Shown: positions 1 to 11,280 of the stretch, in pieces
Layout of the letters: the number at the start of each line of letters is the position of its first letter
Position numbering within the stretch: position 1 is the first letter of the stretch
Source: Chimonanthus salicifolius
Taxonomy: Eukaryota; Streptophyta; Magnoliopsida; Laurales; Calycanthaceae
Assembly (NCBI GenBank): GCA_013350335.1
Contig: CM023536.1
Coordinates: forward strand, 41,362,314-41,426,313
DNA: 64,000 nucleotides
Reading direction: 5' to 3'
The notes under the pieces: generated by a model
The model's database searches: none
Seen by the model: the letters and a program-made list of their open reading frames with translations, nothing else
What the model was told of the DNA's origin: nothing
Program-made: the position numbers and the translations under genes

Positions 1-503
1 GGCTTCTCAAATGTGATAGATTCGAGTTGATCCAATTCGAGCCAACAAATCTGCATTTTGGAATAATATTGAATCAAAGACGACTCCCCCTGTCAAAGAT
101 GAGATGCAATCTGATATAACTCATATAAGAGTGTTGAATTGTCACCATCAGAATATAGGGCTCGAACAGTGTCCCAAACATCCTTGGCAGTGGGAAGGGT
201 ATAAACAATACCACGGATCCATGGAGTGAAGAAGCCATGACTGGACGAAGGAGTTATTAGCTTTCCATGATCGATATGAGAAATCATCCTTGGCCGGTTC
301 GGTGAGAGTACCATCAATATAGTTAGGCAGTTGCTTGGCTTTAAGAAAAATTTTGACAGAGTGAGGCCATTGGAAGTAATTGACCCCGTTCAACAAAACG
401 GTTGTGATCTTGCCAATATAAGTGGACCAGTAGAAGCCATCTCGGGAGTAGAAGAAGATGCCCAAGAAGAAGATAGCTTAGAAGAGTCAGCAGCGGAGGC
501 CAT
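1..503 (-). pseudogene. Copia retrotransposon gag fragment, frameshifted
   Basis: This is the N-terminal part of a Ty1/copia Gag read on the minus strand from an ATG at 503 towards the window edge. Recognisable stretches are ITTVLLNGVNYFQW with KIFLKAKQLPNYIDGTLTEP (about 430-300) and, in another frame, IVYTLPTAKDVWDTV (about 215-150). Both match the gag-polypeptide family of plant copia elements. At least two frame changes break the reading, so it is not functional. It lies downstream of the PBS and LTR at 1338-1615 with an 830-bp leader between them. Within that leader, 974-1063 and 1148-1235 are diverged copies of one another. The rest of the element lies left of the window. Confidence 0.8.
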
Positions 504-1347
504 GACGTGGAAGCAGGAACCAAGGCGAACCAAATCGGAGAACAAACTAGTCGATCTGATCAACAAAGAAGAGATTGAGTGTCGGCAGTAGCAGCAAGGA
601 CAAAAAATTCAACAAATCTGAGGAAAAGGAGGGGCAACAGTGGACCTCACAAGGCCCCAACCGAAGCCAAAGGCGTGCAGAGGCAAAAGAGAGGAAGGGG
701 GGACTGTAGTTATCCAATACGCAGGTGCAGCAGTGCGTGGTCCATGCAGATCCAAAGGGAAAACCCAAAGAAACAGGGATAGCGGACGTCCCAGGCAGCA
801 AAGAGAAGAGAGCAGACGAGGAGGCCCCACCAAAAAAGGAGTAGGGTGCAACCAGGTCTGATGGTAGCAAGGGGCAGGGGCGAAAGCAGTAGTCGAAGTT
901 CACAAGGCAAGCCCAGGAACCAAAAAAATAGGGTTTCTTGAGCGAGAAATCTGCCGAGGAAGAGGGGGCAGAAATCACAGCTCGAGGCTTCAATGCAAAA
1001 ATCCAACCGAATAGATTGGAAGAGCTGTCAAAAACGACAAGGGAGTTGGTTCCCACCGGCAGAAAAACTCGCGGAAAAGATGATCTTCGCCGGAAAAGAG
1101 AATTGGTGCAAACGTTAGATCTGCTGAAGGAGAAAAGGAGCAAAAGTCACAACTCGAGCCTCCCGATCAAAAATCCAACCCGATAGATGTAAAGGGCTGG
1201 CAAAAACAGCAGGGACAGGGGGATTCCTGCCGGCAGATCAATTGCCCAAAAAAGGGGATCGTCGCCGGAAAGGCACGACTGAAAAAAGAACGCCAGAAGA
1301 AGGAAAAGACTGTAAAGAAGGTCAGAACCCTTCCTTGTCTGATACCA

Positions 1348-1615
1348 TGTAAAATTTAATTATAAAAGAAAAGAGAAAAGAGAAAAATAAGAAGAGATGG
1401 ATAATAATTATTCTTTGAATTGTATTGATCCATTTTCCTCTTAGAGGATACAATGTTTAAATAGAAAATAGAGAGACAATTAAAGAACCTAAAAAAGAAA
1501 TACACCTAGGTGGCTAATCAATTACAATCAGTTACAAATCTACTGTGTTGACTTTCAATATACATTGTATCTAGACATATATGTGGGTCCCACCTGACAT
1601 CTGGGTCCCACAACA
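1348..1615 (-). repeat. Copia 5' LTR with adjacent primer-binding site
   Basis: On the minus strand this 268-bp block starts TGTTGTGGGACCC and ends TTTTACA, i.e. TG...CA. It is followed directly by TGGTATCAGA (1338-1347), the usual initiator-tRNA-Met primer-binding site of plant copia elements. The first 13 bases match the LTR start of the Copia at 17108-19082, so the two are related. The 5-bp flank is CCCAT (1616-1620). The partner copy would lie beyond the window. Confidence 0.8.
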
Positions 1616-1882
1616 CCCATGATACTTCCATGAGATTAAGGAAGTTAGTCCATAACTTCCAAGCAACTGGGCAGGTAACAAAGAGGTGGCCAACCGTTTC
1701 CCTCGCCGACCCACGTAGAGGGCAGCTGAGGTCCTCTTCATTTCCCAACATACCTCTCCTCCTAAGGTCCATCCTAGTGAGAATCCTCCCCTTCATCGCA
1801 CACCAAACGAAGGTTTGGACCCTTGGTGGGGCTAGACCCATCCATGCTAATCTAGGTAGTGAAGTCGAACTAATCTGATGGT
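1616..1882 (-). pseudogene. L1-type LINE fragment, zf-RVT region
   Basis: The minus-strand translation contains LAPPRVQTFVWCAMKGRILT, RRRGML, CPL and HLFVTCPVAWKLW. This is the zinc-binding region after the reverse transcriptase in plant L1 LINEs. The Copia LTR at 1348-1615 interrupts it. It resembles the same region of the L1s at 11281-13989 and 32830-34434. Confidence 0.75.
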
Positions 1883-1888
1883 GGGTGG

Positions 1889-1990
1889 CCAAACCAACCC
1901 ATTGTCTTTAGACCCTCTCATTTGTTGTCATGTAATTAAGCTTTTCTATTAACAAAATTCTCAATTGTTATCGCTCCAAAAAAAAACAAC
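1889..1990 (+). mobile_element. L1 LINE 3' tail with poly(A), opposite orientation
   Basis: The plus strand reads like the conserved 3' end of the L1s in this window: a CTTTTCTATTAACAAAATTC motif, a TTATCGCTCC segment, then a nine-base A run near 1977-1986. The complements at 11281-11330 and 32830-32880 have the same layout. Only the tail is present. Confidence 0.5.
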
Positions 1991-2180
1991 TTGAATGAAT
2001 GAATTCTACCCATTGTTTTAAAGGACTAAAAAACCAATGATAGATAAAGGTGCAACTTTATCAAGTCCAAACCAATGGTAGGTGTTACTCAAGAATTGGA
2101 TCCAATTGGTTACAAATCAAATTCATGTGGGAAATGGGAATGGAGTAGGAAAGGGGTACAAATGAGGCCCAGGATGGGCC

Positions 2181-3774
2181 TGATCCAGGAAAATGGGATA
2201 GGGTGACCCTAAATGTCTAATGTGGTTCCCTAAAAATCAAAAAGTATGAAAATAATGTACCCTAAATCTAAAATGCGCTGAAATTAAACAATCAACTAAT
2301 ATGGAGCAATTAAATATTATAAATAAGCTTCAAACAATCACGGAAGTCTAGAATTTAATGTAGAGAATTAAATCATGATCCAGGCCAAATTACCAAACGC
2401 GGCGGGATCCCTCAAAACAAAGGGGTTTGTCCAATTCCACAAATTGTAACGACCCATCCTACTAGTACAATATTGTCCGCTTTGGGCCTACACACAGACC
2501 TGCACAGCTTTGCTTTGGCGAGCCAACCCACTGTTGCTCCCAAAAGGCCTTGTGCTAGAAGGAGGAAGGCTACCACTTATATACCAGGGAGTTTCCAATG
2601 CAACTAGCAATGTGGGACGTTTTGGAGCAGGGTATTACAATCTACCCCCTTTAAAACCAGAGCCGTCCCCAGCTCTGCAAACACAACAACCAAGCCCACA
2701 CTCTCAGGCAGAGAGTTGAACCATGCTCTGATACCATTTGTAACGACCCATCCCGCTAGCACAATATTGTCCGCTTTGGGCCTACACACGGACCCGCACG
2801 GCTTCGCTTTGGCGAGCCAACCCACTGTTGCTCCCAAAAGGCCTTGTGCTAGAAGGAGGAAGGCTACCACTTATATATCAGGGAGTTCCAATGCAACTAT
2901 CAATGTGGGACTTTTTAGGACAGGGTATTATACAAATAATTAAATCTAACATCAAACACGGCTATGTATGACTGTTTGGTATAAGGTTATGGCAAAATCA
3001 GCATGGAACAGCAATATGGGAGGATGAAAAGGTGCAAAACAGCAGTAAAAGGGTTAAAGGGGTTAAGGAGGGCTGGATCTGAGGAACAGCAGGAAGAAGG
3101 AGAAGAAAATAAGTTGGAGTGGCTGTATTGGTAGAAATAGGGCTGTAACAGTGAAAAAAAGGATGGGACAGCAGTATGATGGGCTGTATGAGCTGTAGTT
3201 GGAGATAGGAAGGCCAAAAAGACTTTAGGACAGCAGCAATGGACAGTTTTGAGATGAACAGCAGTGGTGGAGGGGAGTTTAGATGAGGCGAAACTGATTG
3301 GAAGGGGTTTTGGGGTTGGATGAAGGTAAAGGGAAGGGTTAGGACAGAGGATGAAGGTTGTAGAAGGGTTTTGTGGGTTGAGGTGAAGGGGAAAGGCAGG
3401 TAGAAACGGATGTTTGGGACAGCAAAAGGACGGGTAATGGCAACAAGAATGAAAGAAAAAGAGAAAAGGAAGAAGAGAGAGGAAGAAAAGTGAAAAGAAG
3501 AAGATAGAAAAAGAGAAAAGTAGAAGAAGAATACCTGAAGAACATGTGGAAAGAAGAAGGAGAAGGAGAAGGAGGAGAAGATGTTGGCTTCACACCAAAC
3601 CCTCTCAAGGGAATTCATCACACCACCATGCACATGTTCATGGGAGGGCTTCCAAAGCTTTCGTATTTCTCATTCGTTTTGTGTCTCTTCCGAATGCCTC
3701 TCCAGGAGGGTTATAAAAACCCTATGTAACTTAAGATGGCTAGGCCTGGCTCGAAACTGGATTGCTCTGCATCA
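2181..3774 (-). mobile_element. Solo LTR (copy A) interrupted by a TRIM
   Basis: On the minus strand the unit starts TGATGCAGAGCAATCC (3774) and ends TTTTCCTGGATCA (2181). It is flanked by the 5-bp duplication GGGCC (2176-2180 and 3775-3779). Removing the nested TRIM and its target duplication leaves about 1.1 kb. It resembles the unit at 20054-21135: both share a 'gggtgaccctaaatg' block, a 'caaaacaaagg' block and 'gct(c/t)(c/t)gcatca' at the right end. There is no internal retrotransposon sequence, so a solo LTR is the simplest reading. The ORF-like purine/pyrimidine stretch at 2998-3633 is compositional. Confidence 0.65.
2445..2932 (-). mobile_element. TRIM retrotransposon, 488 bp, complete
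   Basis: Terminal direct repeats of 195 bp (2445-2639) and 194 bp (2739-2932) enclose 99 bp. In minus orientation the 5' LTR is at 2739-2932, followed by primer-binding site TGGTATCAGAGC (2725-2736) and a purine tract AAAGGGGGTAGAT next to the second LTR. The 5-bp target duplication CAAAT (2440-2444 and 2933-2937) is exact. There is no coding capacity, which fits a terminal-repeat retrotransposon in miniature. It sits inside solo LTR copy A. Confidence 0.88.
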
Positions 3775-4638
3775 GGGCCCCACACAAAGGGTTCTCAACA
3801 TGAGAAATTTTTTGGGGTTCTCAATTGAACATTCTCCCCAACCAAGATAGCCTAGGCACTAGTGCTCATATAACAACTTGCTGCCCAGGCCATATGGGGC
3901 CCACATAGCCCTAATCACACACCTTCCCACCCTACACCCAACGATCTCCAAATAATTGGATCCTTACTGAAATTGACCCTAATCTAAGCTATACAATCCA
4001 ATGATCTAACGTCACAAATTTCCAACGTCAAATAAAATTTAATCTTTGGACCCTCAAACCCACATGGCTTCACTTATCCAATCAAGGTGTTTTTTATAAG
4101 CACCTCATTTATGTAAAAGACCTTTCCAACCCACCCATCCACATGGGCTCAAAAACTTAGCCCAAGCATTGTCCAACAGTATGTTACATGTGTTCAAACT
4201 AGTTCATTTATCACAAGTTCAGGGCGAGTCTTAGGCTAGTATTGGATCATGAACACGCCTAAGAATACACTAACTTCATAAAACTCGAAGCAAAATGTAC
4301 CTATTTATTAATAAAATTTAGTTCAAATGTATCTATTTATTACATCTAACCATTCGTAATGGAATACTTGAATATGAGGTGTCAAACTTAGTTTAAATTT
4401 AATCAATCAAGTTATATTTTCAAACTTTGATCACTTTTTTTCTATTCCATGCCTAAATTTTTGTGGTCTTCAAAAATGTGGGCACCACAAAAAAATCACG
4501 TTGATAAAAAAAAGGTTTATTTAAGTTCAAGCCACAAGAAATCATAAAAGTCAATCAAGCCAAGTTTTTTGAGCCCATCAAATTTGTTATTTTTAATTAC
4601 TAAACATCTATAGCTTTTAAAATGTTAGGAAAACAAAA

Positions 4639-4680
<42 letters not shown>

Positions 4681-4949
4681 TAATGAAAATTTTAGACCTT
4701 GAATATAGTGCGAGGAAAATCACATTAACTAAATCAATCAATCCAGTCTTTAGATTTCCAAAATATTGATTGCTTTAAATCTTTTAGTCCCTTAATTTTT
4801 GTGGCATTTTAAAATCGTTTGAATCTATTAAAAAAACCTAAAGTAGAAAATTCTATAATTGAATATTGGATAAGGAATCAATAAGGTCATGTTTTTAAGC
4901 GTTCAATCTATATTATTTTGAATTTTTACATTACTTAACATTCTTCGTG
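3775..4949. other. No gene seen; AT-rich intronic DNA
   Basis: I see no coding signal, LTR or LINE motif here. A run of 17 AT dinucleotides lies at 4643-4676. If the GCN5 model is right, the stretch is part of intron 2. Confidence 0.5.
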
Positions 4950-5448
4950 GCCTTTAAAACAACCTACTAAAATTTGGTTTAAATATAAATACTACAATCA
5001 TAAAAATAGGAAACAACGCAGTAGTACATTGTGATAAGTCTAGATACTTGGGCTCTATGGTAGAATCCCAAGGAGGGTTCAACTTAGATATAACAAATAG
5101 CGTAGGAGCGAGGTGGGTAAAATGTAGACAAGTCAACAAGGTTTTGTGCGATAAAAGAGTCCCCCTTCGCGTAAAAGGACGATTTTGTAAAACAGTTGTT
5201 AGATCTGCAATGCTTTACAGAGCAAAGTGTTGGGTAATGAAAAAAAAAAAAAAACAAATAAACAAAGTTAAGACAGCGTAGATGTGTATGCTACGTTGAA
5301 TGAGTGATTCATACAATTAGAAACAAACGCATTGGAAATAGTTTAAAGATAGTTATGATAGAAGACAATTTGAGAGAAACTCGTTTGAGATGGTTTGGTC
5401 ATGTAATGGCCCAAGTCAACAAAATGGTTATGGGAATAAGAAGATATA

Positions 5449-5531
5449 TGAATCTTACAATTTTATGATTTTCAATTCACGATTCACACCCCTAAACCAA
5501 TTTCGATACAATTCGAGTTTGATAACATTGG
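5449..5531. mobile_element. Terminal fragment of a Mutator-like element
   Basis: These 83 bases are a diverged reverse complement of the left end of the element at 11781-13334. They share 'cttac(a/g)atttta', 'gattcac', 'cacaccccta' and 'attcgagtttga(t/c)aacattgg'. Only one end is present, inside the solo LTR. Confidence 0.55.
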
Positions 5532-6656
5532 GTAAAATTGGATAATGCCATACACTTAGATTATAGAAAATATTTGTAAAATTTCATGCTCACAAGGTGT
5601 GTGATAATATGTTTGAGTGAATGTTGCCTTGTGCATATTCCAATGCATAGTTGGGTAAGGTAATGGTTTGACCACCTTATGCCTATGTGTGATTGATGTG
5701 AATATATTGTATCAGATACATATGTATGAGTTTCCCAAGTTCCCTATGATTAGATGTTTATTATAATTGAGAATTCATAAATTTGTGATGTGTTGAACTA
5801 TGATAGAATGTATGATAAATCAAGATTGCCCAAGATGTGTAATATAGGGCCTTGATAACTTTCCATACTTGTGTATGGTTATGAGTAATATATGTATCAA
5901 ATGAATTCTCATGATTGTGATTGAATTCTTAGATGGGTAGCTCATATAATAAGTATGATGAATGTGTTTTAATGCTATGCTTGGATTTTGTGATGATGTG
6001 TACATCACTAGTGAATACCTATGTTGATAATGGTTGTAGTGGATCGACCTAACCATTTGTAGAACAAAAACCCATGATTTTGAAGAGGAACTTGATAAAG
6101 GTTTAGATTAAGTGATATGGGTGAGTTAAGGTCAAGTATCTTAGAAACCAATGGGGTTAACTTGTGCTACAATGGGGATGGGCTAGCATAATTGAGAATG
6201 GATGGAATGCAATGTAAATGCCAAGAAAGCCTTGTTTGATTTCCCCAAAGTAAACGTATGACCACTCTATAATGTCAACTCAAATGTGAAAATAATGAAC
6301 TACGATCGATCTGAGCAACTATGTTGTACGTAGGCAACTGAGAGCATTGTGCCTCAGCTCGATCAAAAGATGCATTGTGTCATCCATTTATATTAAGGAT
6401 GATTTAAGATGTTGAGCAAATGTGAACGGTAGAAAGGGATTGGTGGGATATACCTTAATATAGACCCTAATGCTAGATGTCGGATCTCTCGAAGGCGGCC
6501 CAAAGAAGTTATGATGCCTTGGGAGTCCCGATATGATGAGACATATATGTTTGTTACTCGAGTAAAGCCTAGAGTGGCTAAAGAACTGTGAAAATTCTTA
6601 AGATGGACAGATGAGGACTTTGGCACTAAGATATATGTGACTAGGTCACTTGATTA

Positions 6657-6860
6657 TATTGAGACGTGGTATGGGTGTCCCTCACGTGATGATTATATTG
6701 AGACGTGGTATGGGGGTGTCCCTCACGTGTTGATTATATTGATACGTGGTATGGGTGTCCCTCAAAGTAATGATGATTGAGACGTGGCATAGGTGTGTCC
6801 CTCACGTGATATTAATGATGATTGAGACGTGGTATGGATATGTCCCTCACGTAATGATAA
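6657..6860. repeat. Tandem repeat, about 40-bp unit, five copies
   Basis: The phrase 'attgagacgtggtatggg' followed by 'tgtccctcacgt' recurs at about 6657, 6697, 6739, 6776 and 6822 with small variations. A detached copy lies near 7060. Confidence 0.8.
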
Positions 6861-7710
6861 CGTTATGGCTCAATCCATTGAAAAAATGAAATTGTCCTAT
6901 CAGTAGATCATTGTGTTTCACCTTTGTATAGTTGAAAGGATGAAATAAGTATATAGATTCCATGAGTAAGGCCTAGAGTAGCCCTGAGACAGCGGAGCCT
7001 CGATATGAACATACGGGAGAATGTGGCATTGAGATATTTATGTGACTTGGTCACTTGATATAGACGTGGTATGGGTATGTCCCTCAAGTGATTATGATAG
7101 TTGACTGACCGTTCCAGAGAGGTATTCAGAACGGTGGGGTCGGCTACGAAGACTTGGTCCCGTAGGGTTGCCGTCGAGGAGTAAGACCCTCACATGCTAC
7201 GCGTTGGAGGGTGCTCTCACGGCTATTTAGCACACTTGACATGTATTGATGCGCAGGGTTGGGTACTTGTATGCCCCAAGGGGATGGTACTAGCTTGGTA
7301 AAGCGCGATACGACCACCTTGGAGCTTGACTGAATCACCCACGTGGTGAAGGGACGCAGGGCGAGGTAGACTAGAGCAAGCTATGCGTGAGTCACCCACT
7401 TAGTAAGTCGTTGGAGCCCTAAGTCTTGCCAATGGTATGTTTATGATCTGATATAATAATTTGGTATTGTTGCCACAATCACGTAGTAATTAATGCGAGT
7501 GTTGTTCCTATGATAGAAGATCTCATGGTAGATAATGTGCCCCTGGATTAGTTATGCCCATAGATGGATTATACCCATGGAGGGATTATGCTCATGGATG
7601 GTTTATACCCATGAGTAGATTATACTCACTGATAGAATGTTACTAGAGATGGATGTGTATAACCATGGATGATGGTTCCCCATGGTGGTTTGGATTCATG
7701 CCCGAATGTT

Positions 7711-7995
7711 GGCCTTATGATAGACATGTTGGTCCCATAGTAGACGTATTGATCTTATGTTAGGACATGTTGGTCCCATGGTAGACGTATTTGTATTATG
7801 GCGGACATGTTGGTCCCATAGTAGGCATATTGGTTTTATGTTAGACATGTTGGTCCCATGGTAGATATATCGGTCTTATGTTAGACATGTTGGTCTCATG
7901 GTAGACGCATTGGTATTATGGTGGACATGTTGGCCCTATAGTAGACGTATTGGTTTTATGGTAGACATGTTGGTCCTATGATACATATTGGTTCT
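7711..7995. repeat. Tandem repeat, about 40-bp unit, seven copies
   Basis: Each unit reads roughly 'ttatggtagacatgttgg' then 'tcccatggtagacgtattgg'. Seven diverged copies follow one another. A more degenerate 'cccatgga' pattern extends on both sides (about 7560-8520). Confidence 0.8.
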
Positions 7996-8783
7996 ACGAA
8001 TGTATGAGTCATGCCTATAGGATGGATTATACCCATGGAGTGATTATATTCATGGATGATTATTACCCATGGATAGATGATACTGATGGAGAATTACCAA
8101 GAATGGCTGATGAATCCCATGGATGTTCCCATGGTAGACAGAATGGATTCATGCCTAGATATTGATTATATAGGTGGGCATATTGACCCCATGATAGATA
8201 TAGTGGTCCTATGGTAGACGTATTGGTCTCATGGTAGACGTGATGGGTCTATGGATAGATATTATTTTTCCATTGATGGTTATTCCCATGCAGGGCTTTG
8301 TGACCATGGATGACTATTGTATATCGTGGATGGATATTCCCAAGGAGGGCATTGATTCCATAGAAGATTGGACCCATATTTAGAGTATTGTCCCCGAGGA
8401 GAGATGTATTTATGTTCGGGTATAGGTCCCATGGTTGAGGTTTATCCCATGTGTGACATTGATTCCATGGTTGACGATGTTCCCATGGTTGGTATAGACC
8501 CGTGATTGACTAGATCCATGATAGATGAGATCTATTCTACTGATGAGGCCCACGATTGGGTAATTAGAATGTCTTAATGTGACATCATGAATAGCACGGG
8601 ATTAGTGCCATAAAATAAATGAATTGAGAACTAAACAATATTTGATTTCCATTGGAGTACGTAGGCAGCTGATAATTCAGTTCGATCAAATCAAGGGTCA
8701 AATAAGTCCTAGGATCCGTAGGCATCTCGCAACACGTGTAGGTGTCACATGTTTGGACTATGAGTTGTGCATGCTTCAGAGTT

Positions 8784-8844
<61 letters not shown>
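8784..8844. repeat. Poly(A) plus AT microsatellite
   Basis: A run of 16 A is followed by about 22 TA dinucleotides near the 3' end of the solo LTR. Confidence 0.9.
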
Positions 8845-8851
<7 letters not shown>

Positions 8852-9065
8852 TCTCACGTGTCCGTTGGGTCGAGGTGTGACAAGTCATATAGTAGAAGAC
8901 CAAGCACAACCCCAATGCGTAGAGTGGAGAGGCTACAGATTGAAGGCACTAAGAGGAGAGAAACATTCGCAAACATGGAGGGAATAGATAAAAAACAACA
9001 TATTAGATTGTGGAGTGACTGATAGTATGGTTTATTCAATTGGAGTAGAAGAACCCATAAAGCAA

Positions 9066-9098
<33 letters not shown>

Positions 9099-9803
9099 TA
9101 AATCATAAATTTATGCTACATTGAGAATTATAAATATAATAATATATGAAGAACATAAAATAAAATTTATTATCATCATATTTTTATTTTTCTTTAATCT
9201 TAGGAAAGATAGAACATACAAATTTAAAATGTGTCAAATCATATCAAAGGAAGTAACAAGGCATTGTCACTATCATGGTTATAATAAAACTTGGACTGTG
9301 GAGGGTCCTGGGTTCGAATCTTTTTATCATAAGTAGTTTTTTGAGGCACTTGGGTCTTTCTTAATGGATCTGGATCATGAGCTCAGCCTTAATGGATACC
9401 TAATTGGCTCATGGTCTGTCCATTAAGCAAACAATCAAGCCAAATCTAGTTGCAGGAAGATTCAAATTTTAACGGCTAGGTGGATCCATATCTAGACACA
9501 AATGGACAGGGCCAGATCCAAGTCTGTTTACAGCCTAGTGGAAATTCATCTAGATAAATGGGCTTTTTAACTCATATCTGGATCAAATCAAGTATAGATC
9601 CAGTTAATGAGATGTAGGGAAGAGAGGGGAAAGGACATGATTAAGGTCATTGTGGGCCCCATTTTGTGAGAGACCTCGAATTGCAATTTGAGGGTGCAAC
9701 CCTAGGTCATCCTTGTTATATATACATATGCATATATTATCATTATCATTTATTTCCAAGATTGTTAGCTCTATAGATGTGATTGTCAAAGTAAAATGAA
9801 TAC

Positions 9804-9868
9804 CAAACCATATGCTCATCAATCCCATCATTCGCAAAGCACACAAACTTCAGTCTTTCGGCATCCTC
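9804..9868 (-). CDS. HAG1: GCN5/HAG1 histone acetyltransferase, exon 2
   Basis: This 65-bp minus-strand exon translates to EDAERLKFVCFANDGIDEHM plus V and two bases of the next codon. Plant GCN5 proteins have a near-identical segment just before the GNAT acetyltransferase domain. The acceptor is a T-rich tract ending AG at 9870-9869. The donor is GTATTC starting at 9803. Its reading frame (phase 0 in) joins exactly to exon 1 (26369-26971), which ends in ENLKRE. Exon 3 should begin with the rest of a Trp codon followed by the acetyltransferase domain. I did not find it in 1-9800, so intron 2 is at least 9.8 kb. The gene could still be broken further downstream. Confidence 0.85.
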
Positions 9869-10509
9869 CTAAAAAAAAGAACAAAAAAAAAACATAGTTA
9901 ATTCACAATGAGGATAAATCATTCCTACCTACAGCTAACGTGTTAAACAATTTATAGTCATGAATTACTTGATGATGATTCATATGGACAAGCAACCTGA
10001 AAGAGTTCTTGACAAAGGAAAAAAAAAGTTGTTAATAGCTTTTCTCCTATTCTACATAACAATGTCATTCTAATATTTTAGATCTATTTCCTACACTATT
10101 TAGACCCTTTATGATCAATATGGTGCAAAAATACACAAACAGATCTTTTTCAATAAAACTGCCACAGCAACAAATAAATACAAAGAAATAATTAAAAGAA
10201 GCCAATATGTGCAAAAGCATAACAAAACTCAAAAGATTAAGAAAAGGGTAGGGACTCCATAAACAAATGTGACCAACAATTATAAGAGTTATAAAAAAGG
10301 GATGGTACATGGTCCTTTCTTTTGCTTGCCATTTCCTAGGAGGTTGCTTTTGTTTTTTCTTCTTTTTTTCCCCCTCTCCGTCAATGTTAGTTCTGCTAAA
10401 CACATGCCATGAATCATAATGCATGCCAAGATGTGGAAGGGACATGATACCTTGTTTGTTGAATTAACAGAGTCTCCATGGATAACTACATTTTTTTGAA
10501 AGATTAAAG

Positions 10510-10576
10510 TTTTTTTTTGTGAATATCATGGGCATCCCCACCCAAACTAATCCCATGGATACATAAAATCACCCGC
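10510..10576 (-). mobile_element. 5'-truncated SINE, 67 bp
   Basis: It is flanked by an exact 10-bp duplication AAGATTAAAG (10500-10509 and 10577-10586). A T run on the plus strand (poly(A) on minus) is followed by 'atcatgggcatcccc', 'actaatccca' and 'ggatacataaaatcaccc'. These are the 3' domain of the SINE at 23013-23176. Confidence 0.7.
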
Positions 10577-11280
10577 AAGATTAAAGAAATAACATTAAGA
10601 GCCAAAAAAAAGAGATACAACGAACCGATAAATGGAACGAAAAATAAACTCTGTAAAAGGAATACAAGCTCCTAAACAAGCTAGTATATCCACAGCATCA
10701 ATGAAGGGATGATGAATCTTCTAAATGATAAAACCTCTCCAGCTCTACTTTTGAAAACATCACTTATTTCAAAATAAGATCAGATAACTGCTTAGGAAGG
10801 TGCTCAAGAAACATCAACAGCTTGCACTTCTAGAAGTCACTTTCTATAATAAGCATTAGAAAAGCCCGAAGACCTAGGTAGGTCCGCAATCTCTAAGCAA
10901 GGCTCTATCTCAAGCTCATTAGCATTAGAATCCAAAAAGGACATAATCTAACACCTTGCAGTCCTAATTGCAGGCAATGTTAATGACGCGAGGAAATTGC
11001 ACTTTCAATGACGTGTTGCCAATCCAGATATTACTCCAAAAGAAGATTGATCTTTCATGGCCTGCTTAATGGCAAATAAGATTGATTTGCCATTACCTAC
11101 ATAATGGCAAATACAATCAGAGAACAACTAGGAGACAGAAGAATAATAAATCTCCAAATGCCTAAAGATATGAAGGAGAATCCACCACCACAGCCAACCA
11201 TTTGAATGACGTCTGTACTTGGAAATTAACATAGAATTCCAAAGACTCGTCACCTCATTGTCTAAATGCCAAAAATACTT

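Larger units (their letters stand above)
5402..8882. mobile_element. Solo LTR, about 3.5 kb, probably Ty3/Gypsy
   Basis: The unit starts TGTAATGGCCC and ends GAGGTGTGACA. It is flanked by GGTCA (5397-5401) and AGTCA (8883-8887), a 5-bp duplication with one mismatch. It interrupts the RTE LINE exactly between two adjacent codons. The 3,481-bp length and the termini match the unit at 50342-53850. Long LTRs with such ends are common in Tekay/Del-type Gypsy elements, but no internal gene remains to prove that. It contains a Mutator-like end, two tandem arrays and a poly(A)/AT microsatellite. Confidence 0.75.
4950..9100 (+). mobile_element. RTE-type LINE 3' end, split by a solo LTR
   Basis: Two separated pieces encode the C-terminus of an RTE-clade reverse transcriptase. 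Piece 1 (about 4960-5401) reads RYLGSMVESQGGFNLDI, then VLCDKRVPLRVKGRFCKT, VVRSAMLYRAKCW and, with frame changes, RETRLRWFGHVMA. Piece 2 (8883-9099) resumes at the same His-Val/Ile codons and continues RRVERLQIEGTKRGEKHSQT, then CGVTDSMVYS. It ends in a GATGAC tandem (9068-9099), and short tandem repeats are typical 3' ends of RTE elements. The 5' part is missing and stop codons are present, so it is dead. Confidence 0.8.

Noticed and set aside
547..1143. Minus-strand open reading frame of 198 codons
   Set aside because: It lies in the leader of the Copia element between primer site and gag, has biased Ser/Phe/Leu composition and matches no family I know.
2998..3633. Minus-strand open reading frame of 211 codons
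   Set aside because: It is Phe/Ser-rich from a long purine-rich tract inside a solo LTR. Parallel frames on the same tract are also open.
6650..8520. Possible CRISPR-like array because of regular 40-bp repeats
   Set aside because: The units are contiguous and diverged without unique spacers, and the context is a plant LTR.
8742..8987. Frames with long Ile-Tyr runs
   Set aside because: A translation of the AT microsatellite.
9240..9330. Possible Pol III box B (GGGTTCGAATC) suggesting a tRNA gene or SINE
   Set aside because: No cloverleaf, no box A at the right distance, no tail and no target duplication were seen.
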